DNA of 64,000 bases from Saposhnikovia divaricata (lineage: Eukaryota > Streptophyta > Magnoliopsida > Apiales > Apiaceae). The notes under the pieces were generated by a model. The model saw only the letters and a list, made by a program, of their open reading frames with translations, was not told the DNA's origin and searched no databases. The DNA lies in assembly GCA_036435485.1 (NCBI GenBank), contig CM071595.1:107748580-107812579 (forward strand). Reading direction: 5' to 3'. The translations under genes and the position numbers were made by a program. Shown here in pieces: positions 33,102 to 43,151 of this stretch (positions are counted from its first letter, which is position 1; each line of letters begins with the position of its first letter).

Positions 33102-33889
33102 AAGGTCGGTATTTTTAGAATTTTAGAAAGGTTGGTAGTATATATTTAAAAATCCAATAGTTAACATGGGTAGTTTTGAAACTATCCCAATATAATAAGT
33201 ACAAAATATTCTATAGTAACTTAACAATTTAAAAGTTACAAAAAATTTAAATTTCATCAACAATAAAATTTAAAATAAATTAATAAAATAAATAAAATAT
33301 TCATCATCAACTTAATTAATTATTATTATTATAGGAAAAAGAGTTGTGGTAGCACAAAACTTACACACAATTAACTAATAAGGATAAAATATCAAAAAAC
33401 CATAATGAAAAATAAATCACAAATTCATTTTTTATATAAAAAAACAAGAATACAAAGCATACCATCATAATTCAATTCAAAAAATAATTTTTTAAAAAAC
33501 GAGAATTTACATTTAATTACAAAACCAACATTTTTTTAAAGAAAATATATGGTAAAACAAGATATTAAAAATGTAATTAAAAAAACATGTTATAACTGGA
33601 AATGACGCAAAAATTCAATAAAATATAATTTACAAACAAACGCTAATACAAAACAAAAATCTAAATTTAGAAAATTAAAATCAACATTATCCTATATATA
33701 ATTAACGTAAACAAAATAATATCTATTTTTTATTGTTTTTTCTTTAAATATAATTTGATGGAATTGTGGTATATTTGGTTAATAATTAAATAACACCTAT
33801 GTAATATTAATATACATCCTCATTATTTAAAATACCACATATGTTAATCTTTGTGATCTCTTTCATGCACAAGGGAATGTAGATTATAT
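33102..33889. other. AT-rich spacer with a 200-bp duplicated block
   Basis: No gene. The block at about 33481-33686 recurs at about 49471-49670 with roughly 90% identity by eye. Confidence 0.6.
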
Positions 33890-33974
33890 GGGTGAAAGCC
33901 CCCAATAACCAAAATTTAATTTACACTGCCCAAAATGGCCACGCATGAGAATAGTGCCCAAAATGAACAGAGGC

Positions 33975-34280
33975 ATACGTATTGAAAGAATGTGTATACC
34001 GGATACGTATTTCGTTCATGCAAGGCTCATGCTAAATATATATATATTTTTTAATTTTTTCATCTGTATGCGCATTCAAGTGATGCGTGGGCTGCTTGAA
34101 AAGAAGGGTATACGCATTTAAGTGTTGCGTAGTTTCAACCACGCATATGGCTTATGCGTTGTTCTTTTTTTTTTTTTAAATTTCAACAAGGCTTCCTCTC
34201 GCATAAGGATCATGCGTAGCTGAGTAGACGCATTTAAGAAATGCATGGGTGGGAGGGTACCACGCATTTTGCACATGCTT
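33975..34280. repeat. Left hairpin cluster (cluster C)
   Basis: First-arm starts and loops: 33977 TGAAAGA, 34005 TTCGTTC, 34070 TCAAGTG, 34112 TTAAGTG, 34141 ATGGCTT, 34199 AAGGATC, 34229 TTAAGAA, 34262 TTTGCAC. The arms are ACGCAT/ATGCGT with one or two changes, and the loop is always 7 nt. Confidence 0.75.
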
Positions 34281-34321
34281 AGTTTTTTATTAATTTCATT
34301 AAAATAAATAAAAATCTACCA

Positions 34322-34895
34322 GATCTAAAACCCAAAATGGAACTGTTGAACTCCAAAGGTTAACTGGTGAACCCTCAAGAGAATATAGATAAATTTTAAA
34401 AATTTTAATTAAAAAATTGCATATTTCTTACTGAGTCCGGCGGCTTGATCCGGCGGCCTGATTTTTAAAAAATCGGGGGCCAGCTACCCTACCTAAGTTC
34501 GTATACGATTTATTCTTCATTCTGAATATTTTTCAAACCCAAAATGGAACTGTTGAACCCCAAAGGTTAACTGTTGAACCCCTAAAACAATACAAATAAA
34601 ATTTAAAAATTTTAATTTAAAAAATTGAATATTTCTTACTAAGTCCGACGTCCTGATTTTGAAAATATCGGGGACCAGCTCCGATTTTTTCAAAATCAGG
34701 ATAAGTTAGGGTCTAGGGTTTAGAGTTGTAAACAACCCTAAACCCTAAATCTTTAGTTCGTATACGGTTTATTCATCATTCTGAATATTTCTAAAATCCA
34801 AAATGAAAATGTTAAATCCTAAATATTAACTGTTGAAACCCCAAGAGAATACAAATAAAATTTAAAAATTTTAACTAAAAAAATATTTAACCTCA
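34322..34895. repeat. Tandem units of about 220-255 bp (two and a half copies)
   Basis: Each unit opens with CCAAAATGGAACTGTTGAAC or a variant (about 34332, 34541, 34797) and ends with TCGTATACGRTTTATTC. The second unit contains AACCCTAAACCCTAAAT (about 34733-34750), which looks telomeric but is only two motif copies. Confidence 0.75.
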
Positions 34896-35064
34896 AATAA
34901 AATTAAATTTTAAATGATATTTTTTTAAAAAAATAGAAAACATCACCCCACCCGTAACTTCAAGTTACGGGTCACATAACCAAAATGCGTAAGGGAAAAA
35001 AACTATTCCACCTCTAGCCTCTAGGTTGCTTTTCTGGCAGAGGGGGTGGGGAAAAACAAAACAT

Positions 35065-35111
35065 ATGTATTTTGAAAATGCGTAGGTTAAATACGCATAA
35101 GCCAAATGCTT
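35065..35111. repeat. Right hairpin pair (cluster D)
   Basis: ATGTAT-TTTGAAA-ATGCGT at 35065-35083 and ACGCAT-AAGCCAA-ATGCTT at 35093-35111, 28 bp apart. Confidence 0.65.
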
Positions 35112-35240
35112 ATTTCTCTGATTATTTTGGACGTACCGCGCGTCAATTTGTATTTTTGACATGTAGGTTGTGTTTTTGTGTTAATTTGATCATTTTCTCG
35201 GATATATCGAAGCTATGATTCAGTCTGCAACAGTTCTATT

Positions 35241-36529
35241 TGTTAGTCACAGAGGCATGCCTGAATACATCTAATAACAAGCCTAAGTTATTTGTAATGC
35301 TATGCATTACTTACATGACCCCTTAACTGAGGGAACATCTAGTTGTAGAGTTTCTACTGGTTTTGTACTTGTAATAGGCATCAAACTCTAGCTGTGTAAC
35401 TGTACCTATTAAGTCAAGAATAATGCTTGAAAGAAGTTCCAAGGTTCATGCCTCAAGAAAGGAGATAAAGACTGCCAAATAATCACAGTTGGGATTTGAA
35501 GAAATGAAGAATTTGCCTAAGTACCAATTTGAGAAGTACATTTGTCTATTCGAGAAGTCTAGCATTCGAGAAGTCAAGGGTTCGATATCTCATAAGACAC
35601 TATTCGATATCTCTGAATACACTGTTCGATATCTCATTCGATATCTCAGAGATTCGATATGTCTATTACTCTGTTCGAGAACTCAAGGAGTCAACAGGTC
35701 AAAGGTGATATTCGAGTTCTCAAAAGGGTCAACAAGTCAAAGCTACATTCGATATCTCAAAGACTCAAGATGCTATTCGACATCTCAGGGATTCGATATG
35801 TTAAAATGCTCTATTCGATATCTCAAGGACTCCCAGAGAAAAGAGCTATTCGAGAAGTGATTCGATATGTCAATATAACACTATTCAAGAACTCAGAGTT
35901 ATCGATTAAGTCAATTCTAGTTCTCGAATCACTCACTTAGCCACTTCTCGAATACATTCTTGAAGACAAAATACTGAAGAATTGTACAAGTCAGAAACCT
36001 GCAACAAGCCAAGACGCTTTATTTGACTATGTACTATAAAGCACGTTGGAAAGCTTACAAAGAAGCTTGAAGAGATAAGACAGGGGACAAGGAGCTAAAG
36101 AAGTGGATCTGAACAGGCTTTGCAAAGTCAAAACTGTAGTCGTTTGGACTCTTACTCAAATGAGATAGACATGCTGGAAAGTATTTTGTTTACCTACCTT
36201 ATTTGTAGTAAGTAGGTGTATCCATGTCTATAAGGATACAACCTCACTTCCTTAGCAGATAAGTTTTTTGAAGATACATCAAAAGAAATATCTCTCTGAG
36301 AAAAATGTAGCTAAGAATACTATCATTTGTATTCACAAATTGTAGAAAAATCTTTATCTAATAAAATATTAGATTAAAGTAATATTGTGTTGTGTTTGTC
36401 TTTGTTATCTGCACTTACATATCTCACACACTCAACACATATCTTGCTGCAAAAGATTCAAGAACGAAGAAAAGTTCAAGAATCCATTCACCCCCCTCTG
36501 TATTCTTTTACTGTATTCAATACTCAACA
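35241..36529 (+). repeat. 5' LTR of the 14.1-kb Copia (1289 bp)
   Basis: TGT...ACA ends. A TATA box (TATAAA, 36035-36040) marks the promoter. The part before it (about 35540-35950) is a dense array of ATTCGAGAA and ATTCGATATCTC words. Small ORFs inside recur in the 3' LTR and are not genes. Confidence 0.93.
36035..36040 (+). promoter_or_regulatory. TATA box of the 14.1-kb Copia
   Basis: TATAAA within GTACTATAAAGCACG, about 490 bases before the LTR end. The same sequence is present in the 3' LTR. Confidence 0.6.
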
Positions 36530-36531
36530 AG

Positions 36532-36543
36532 TGGTATCAGAGC
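36532..36543 (+). other. Primer-binding site of the 14.1-kb Copia
   Basis: TGGTATCAGAGC, matching initiator-Met tRNA, two bases after the 5' LTR. Confidence 0.93.
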
Positions 36544-36572
36544 AGGCTGTTTAATCTAAATATAAAACGATC

Positions 36573-39074
36573 ATGAGTTCGAATACACCAAAGACTACAT
36601 GTACGGTAAAGGTCCCTAAGTTCGACAAAGAGAATTACAACCTCTGGAAAATAAAAATGCTGTTGTTCATCAAAGCTGCCAATCCTCTCTACCCTGACAT
36701 CCTCAAGAATGGTCCATTTGTACCACAACAAGAAATTGCTGAATCTACAGTGGGCACAATAGTCATTCCTAGATCATATGTTCCAAAAGAGCCATCCAAA
36801 TGGATGGACTCAGAGAAGGAAAAGGTTGCCCTAGACAGTCATCTCATGTTGCTGATCATAGACTCCATGGATATGTCAATGTTTGCCAACATAGCATCAT
36901 GCACATCAGCCAAGGACATGTGGAACCACATCGAGGTGTTATGTGAAGGGACAGAGGAGGTAAGAGAGAATAGGAAACAGATACTGGTCACACAGTATGA
37001 GGCTTTCATGGCAAAGTCCAAAGAATGTATTACTGATATGTTTAAGATATTTCACAAGCTGGTGACTGAGCTTCAAATGAATGGGAAGGTTTACAGCACT
37101 AAGGAATTAAACATGAAGTTTCTACTATCTGCACCAAACCATCTAGAGCAAAGGGTCATATCTCTAAGAGAAAGAGATTTGAACAAAGTCACATATGATG
37201 TGCTCAATGGGGTTTTAAAGACTCATGAGCTTGAGCTGCTTCAGAAGAGGGCTATCCAAGCCAATCAAGGCAGAATGATAAACACATCCTGTGCCTTGAT
37301 TGTCAACAAATCTATTCAAGACCTGGAAGCATTTACAAGTCAGCTGAGAATAGAAGAGATAGTAGATGATGAAGAAACTGAAGAAGAAGTGACTGAACCT
37401 GTTGATGAAAAGGAAGAAGATGAGTTCTACACTCTTGAAGAGTTGGATGCCATGGAAAACACTTAATATGCTTTTATGGCTAGAAAATTCCCAAACATCA
37501 GATTTAAGAGGAATCAGCCCTTCAAGCCTAGATCTCAAAATCATTCATTCAACAAGAGCAAGGCACCTGTGAAAGCAAACAAAAACAGATTCAAAACCAG
37601 CTATGTGGATAGGTCATCTGTGAGATGTTATAGATGCAATGACCTAGGGCATTTTGCCAGTGAATGCAAGAAGCCTAAAAAGAAGGATAAGGAGTTTCTT
37701 GAGCTTGAAGCTAAGTATGAGGCTCTGCTAAAGAAGCATACACCAGGTAAGGCCTACATAGCTGAAGGGAAGTGTTGCGATGACTCTGATAGTGATGGAG
37801 AAGAACAAGAATTCTGCAACTATGCCTTGATGGGCAACTCCAAGGAAGAACCATCTGCATCAGACTCTCAGGTACCATCCCTCACTACCATAGACATGTC
37901 TGTTTCTGAATACAAATCTATGGTTGAACAACTATCTGTTGAGATGTTTAATATTCATACTAGTATGACTGCCGCTAATGAAGAAATTGCTAAACTGTCT
38001 ACTAAGAATGAACTGTTGAACAAAATAAATGAGGAACTAGAACTAACTGCTATGCAAGTAGAAAACCTTAAACAAGAAATTGAATATCTAAAGAATAAGG
38101 TTCTATGTGCTAGTCAAGTTGAGAAAGCTCTTAGGGATGAACTAGCTGAAAATGAATTTAAATTGAAAACATTTAAGAATTCCTCTAGTCTATTGCAGTC
38201 CTACCATGAGAAAAATCTAGCTAGACCTAAGGCTTCCATTGGACTTGATTATGACACTCTTAAATAGAGGAAAGGCTATGCAGTCATTGAAGATGACATT
38301 GTTGTTCAAGAGGAAGTGCCTCAGGTTTTGAAAAAGACTGAGACCCCAATATTTAAAACACCAACACTTGATATTGATGAGGATGCCTTACTCATTAAGC
38401 AAATGTTGGATGATGAAGATAAGGCACAATCAAATGAACAACAAGCATCCTCTAAGAGTGAGAATGTCAAAACCAAAGCCAAGGAGCCAGTAGGAGGTAG
38501 ACCTAGACCTGAGAAATTTGTGAAGTTTGTTTCAGCTGGGAATAATGAGTTTGAGAAGAAAGTGGCTAAAAAGAAACAAAACAGGAATGGCAAATTTGGG
38601 ATTAACAAGGACAACAACTATGCTTATGTGCCAAATGCCCCTATGAAAGTTTGTCAAAACTGTTTTAGCACTAATCATTTAACTCATGCATGCAAGAAAC
38701 CATCTGGTAGTGTTGCTAAACCATTCTATGGTTGCTCTGTGCCTTTAAGACATAGAGACTCTCCTTTCTGTGATAAACTTGATTGTATGCCATGTAACAT
38801 GAATATAATGACTAGTTGTTTTAATTTGAGAAGACAATTCATGGAAGGTTGCATCAGTCACAATGTTCACACACACTACACAAGAACAAAGTCTTCAAGT
38901 CCTCCTAAAGTTAGGAAGGTACCTCTGTCACCTAAGTCTAAGAACCCTGATTCTAAGACTTCTAACAGTGACAAGAAGACTAACATCAAGAAAATTGATA
39001 AGCATGCTGTTTATGATAAAACTGTTGCTAAGCCACATGGACCCAAACTTGTTTGGATACCAAAGGAGAAGTAA
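36573..39074 (+). pseudogene. Large Copia gag, two in-frame stops
   Basis: One frame of 834 codons runs from the ATG at 36573, 30 bases after the primer site, to a TAA at 39074. Only stops at 37464-37466 (TAA) and 38265-38267 (TAG) interrupt it. Order: a UBN2-type capsid region (FDKENYNLWKIKM near the start, LLSAPNHLEQRV later), an acidic stretch, a basic stretch, one CCHC knuckle CYRCNDLGHFASEC, a long coiled-coil-like region (about 37900-38200), and a second Cys/His motif (CQNCFSTNHLTHAC). It ends LVWIPKEK. It is longer than most Copia gags. Pol overlaps its end in the -1 frame. Confidence 0.85.
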
Positions 39075-42000
39075 TACCTTTGTGTTTGCAGGGTAAAGAA
39101 AGTGAAAAGAAGGTCATGTGGATTTTGGACAGTGGATGCTCAAACCATATGACTGGTGATATGGCTCTGCTATCACAGTATGAGGAGAAGGCTGGCCCAA
39201 TGGTTGCTTTTGGAGATGACAGCATTGGCAACACACTGGGATATGGCAAGTTGGAAATTGGAAATGTCATCATTGAAAATGTAGCACTGGTCAAGGGGCT
39301 CAAGCACAATCTACTGAGTGTTGGTCAATTTACTGACAGAGGCTTCAAAGTGAATTTTGACAAAGATGAATGTTTGATCACCCACAAGAAGACTGGTGAC
39401 TTTGCTCTATCTGGAGTAAGGAAAGGAAGCCTGTTTGTAGCCAATATGAACTCTGCAAACAAGGACAAAATTTGTTGCTTTTACTCAAAAGCATCAAATG
39501 AAGATAGTTGGCTGTGGCACAAGAAGCTATCACACTTGAACTTCAAAGGCATTAATTCTCTAGTCAAAAGGGAGTTAGTGAGAGGCATGCCCACACTTGA
39601 ATTCTGTCAAGAAGGAGTGTGTGAGGCTTGTCAAAAAGGAAAAATGAAAAGATCAAGCCACAAGTCAAAGACAGTGACATCAATAACCAAGCCCCCACAA
39701 CTAATACATATGGACTTGTTTGGGCCTGTCAATATTGTGTCACTAGGAAGGAAGAAGTATGCTCTAGTGATGGTTGATGACTTCACAAGGTATACATGGG
39801 TAGAATTTCTGGCATCAAAGGATGAGGCTCCACAAGTAATCATTGAGCATATAAAGAAAATTGACAAGGAAGCAAAGGCCAACAATGCAAGTGTGATTGT
39901 ATTAAGAAGTGATAATGGAACAGAGTTCAGAAATGCCATGCTTGAAGCATTCTACAAAGAGAATGGTATTTTTCAACAATTCTCAGCTCCAAGGACTCCA
40001 CATCAAAATGGAGTTGTTGAGAGAAAGAATAGAACTCTGATTGAGGCTGCTAGAACAATGCTACTTGATGCAAAGATGCCTACATGTTTTTGGGCTGAGG
40101 CTGTGAGCACTGCATGCTATATCCAAAACAGAACCCTCATCAACAAAAACACTGGAAAGACACCTTACAACTTGATGACTGGAAAGAAGCCTACTCTAAA
40201 GTATGTTCATACTTTTGGAAGCAAATGCTTTGTGTTAAAAGACAATTCAGAATATGTTGGAAAGTTTGATGCAAAAGCATTTGAAGGAATTTTTCTTGGC
40301 TACTCTATGGAAAGAATTGCATACAAAGTTTATGTCATCAGTCAAAAGAAAGTTATGGAAAGCACAGATGTGACATTTGATGAAAACAAACTACCTGGAT
40401 TAGAAGAAGCCAATGATGAAGATAAAGATCCTTTGAAGTTTGACAATCTAGATGATTCTGATGAGGAGATTGAAACTGAATTTGAGCCCACAATCCAACA
40501 AACTCAAGTGAATGAAGAACCTGTGTCAATCAACAATGAAGAAACAAGCATCCAAGACACACCTGTGATTAGTGGCAACTTCACAGGGGGAGGAAATGTA
40601 AATGATCATGATCTGGATGATGAAGCAACATCAAGGCTGAGAAATCAATCTGAACCTACAAGGAAATGGGATAGATCACATACTGCAGATCAGATAATTG
40701 GAGATCCAAATGCAGGAGTGAGGACAAGGAGAGCAACTCTAAATGAATGTCTCTATGGCTGCTTTCTATCCCAAGTTGAGCCTGAGAAACTTGATGATGC
40801 ATTGTTGGATCCTGATTGGATAATTGCTATGCAAGAGGAGCTAAATCAATTTGAAAGAAGAAAAGTATGGGAACTTGTGCCTGCACTAAAGGATAGAACC
40901 ATTGTTGGAACAAAATGGGTTCTAAGGAATAAGATGGATGAAAATGGTGTAGTCATAAGAAACAAACCAAGGTTGGTTGCAAAAGGATACTCTCAACAGG
41001 AAGGCATTGACTATGATGAGACTTTTGCCCCTGTTGCTAGACTAGAGGCCATCAGAATATTCTTGGCATTTGCTACACATTCTAATTTCAAGGTTTATCA
41101 AATGGATGTCAAGAGTGCATTTCTGAATGGGGAGTTGGAAGAAGAAGTATATGTGCAACAGCCACCTGGCTTTGAGGATCCACAATTCCCTCACTTTGTC
41201 TACAGATTGCTTAAAGCATTGTATGGACTTAAGCAAGCTCCTAGGGCATGGTATGACACACTATCACAATTTCTACTGGAGAATCAATTCACTAGAGGCA
41301 CACTGGACAAGACACTATTTTACAAGAAACATGGTGATGATATTATCTTAGTTCAAATCTATGTGGATGATATCATATTTGGATCTACAAATGAGAAGCT
41401 ATGTGAGAAATTCTCTAAGCTCATGCAGAGCAGATATGAGATGAGTATGATGGGAGAATTAACATTCTTTCTTGGGCTGCAAGTTAGTCAAAGGAAGGAT
41501 GGCATTTTTATAAGTCAAACCAAATACATCAAGGACCTATTGAAGAAATTTGACTTGGAAGAATGCTCACCTACAAAGACACCCATGGCCACTGCCACCA
41601 AGTTAGATGAAGATGTTAAGGGCAAGAAGGTAGATATTTCAATCTACAGAGGCATGGTTGGTTCTCTACTCTACCTCACTGCTAGTAGGCCAGACATCAT
41701 GTTTGCAACATGCTTGTGTGCAAGGTTTTAATCAAATCCAAAGGAATCACATATGATAGCAATAAAGAGGATTTTTAAATATCTGAAGGGCACACCAAAC
41801 TTGGGGTTATGGTATCCTAAGGACACAGGGTTCAATCTGGTTGGTTATTCTGATGCTGATTATGCTGGATGCAGAGTGGATAGGAAAAGCACCTCAGGTA
41901 GCTGCCAGTTTCTTGGACAAAGGTTAGTCTCTTGGTACAGCAAGAAACAACAATCTGTGTCAACTTCCACAGCTGAAGCTGAGTACATAGCTGCTGGAAG

Positions 42001-42313
42001 TTGCTGTGCTCAAGTGCTTTGGATCAGAAACCAACTTAGAGATTATGGACTTGTGTTGGAAAGAATTCCAATCTTGTGTGACAACACAAATGCAATCTCT
42101 ATAGTTTCCAATCCTGTCAATCATTCTAGGACAAAGCACATTGACATCAGATATCACTTCATAAGGGAGCATGCAACTAATGGAACCATTGAGTTAAATT
42201 ATGTTCCCACAGAAAAACAACTAGCTGACATATTCACTAAGCCATTAGATGAAGCCACCTTCTCAAGGTTGGTTAGTGAGATTGGAATGCTGAATTCTTC
42301 AAATTCTGGCTAA
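39053..42313 (+). pseudogene. Copia pol (protease, integrase, RT, RNase H), one nonsense codon
   Basis: The frame is open for 1087 codons apart from a TAA at 41729-41731, where the related sequence would have Gln (ARF-stop-SNPKE). Domains: protease WILDSGCSNHMTG (about residues 24-36), GAG-pre-integrase zinc domain (LWHKKLSHLN...CEACQKGK, about 150-200), integrase core (HMDLFGP, RSDNGTEF, NGVVERKNRT), reverse transcriptase with YVDDIIFGS, and RNase H with STAEAEYIAA and a final KHIDIRYHFI stretch. The ATG at 39053 lies inside the gag end in the -1 frame, so expression would need frameshifting or reinitiation. All catalytic motifs are still legible. Confidence 0.9.
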
Positions 42314-43151
42314 GTGAATATATCAACTAGGTTGTTGCAGCAGTAAATACTTACTTTATCAAATGCTCAATATTTTTGAAGTAAGTATTGGCTGGAGTAT
42401 GATTTATAAATATTCCATGATGCTGCATATGTTGAAAATCATACTTCTTTAGCTTGAAATTTCTGTGAAATTTTGAGAGAATCACTATTTAATTTGGTAG
42501 AATATTCTTCAGTGAATATTTCTGGTAAATTTTAAAAGATAGTAAAAATTGAATTTTATGAGTGAAAAGTATAGTTCGATAAGTCAGACTTCTCGAATGG
42601 TTCATTGTTATGTCATGGCTCGAGTTCTCGAATAGGCCTATCTAGAACCCTCTTGAGTTCTCGAATAGTGTCTTTTGGAGAAATCGAATAGCACACTCTG
42701 AGTTCTCGAATAGAGTATTTTAGTTCTCTAGTGATGGAGTTCTCGAATACTGTATTTGAGTTATCGAATCATTTGAAAGGGCTGATTTTTCGCTGACACT
42801 TAATCGCTTTTTGGATTTATATTCAAAATTTCATTTCGCTCATAAAAACATATTTGATTTAGCTTAGAATTATTTTCTGAGTTAAATAACTGCCAGCTGT
42901 GAGTTACAAACTGCCTGAGATATCGAATAAGCCATTCTTGACTTATCGAATAGTTGTTTTATACTTCTCGAATGACTTGTCGATACAGATCATATATCTA
43001 ATCGACAACTCAGGTTATTCATATATATACAATTTCATAACTTTTCAACTCATTTCGTTCGATTTCTCAAGCATCTAAACTCCTAAAACCTCTGAAAATC
43101 CTAACTGCGAATTTCTTCTTCAACCTTAAATCTCTTTTTTTCTCTTCCCAA
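42314..43151 (+). other. Spacer between pol and the extra coding region
   Basis: There is no ORF in 840 bp. About 42570-42980 carries a dozen TTCTCGAATA or ATCGAATA words, the reverse complement of the TATTCGAGAA words in the LTR. The end (about 43080-43151) is pyrimidine-rich and leads directly to the ATG of the extra ORF, as an internal promoter or splice acceptor region might. Confidence 0.6.

Larger units (their letters stand above)
33890..35199. mobile_element. Second Mutator-like element with hairpin clusters at both ends
   Basis: The left end reads GGGTGAAAGCCCCCAATAAC and then CAAAATTTAA; the inverted right end reads GAGAAAATGATCAAATTAAC. Both resemble the ends of the element at 25451-26273. 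Flanks AGATTATAT (33881-33889) and GGATATATC (35200-35208) could be a decayed 9-bp target duplication. Hairpins of the ACGCAT-N7-ATGCGT family lie near the left end (33977-34280) and near the right end (35065-35111). In between are roughly 220-255-bp tandem units. No transposase ORF. Confidence 0.55.

Noticed and set aside
32629..33126. Several ORFs with poly(YI) tracts and CNPNPP motifs
   Set aside because: They are translations of the (TA)n run and of the foldback repeats on both strands.
34733..34750. Interstitial telomere repeat (CCCTAAA)
   Set aside because: Only two copies inside a tandem unit, with an inverted TAGGG-like piece nearby; too short to be a telomeric remnant.
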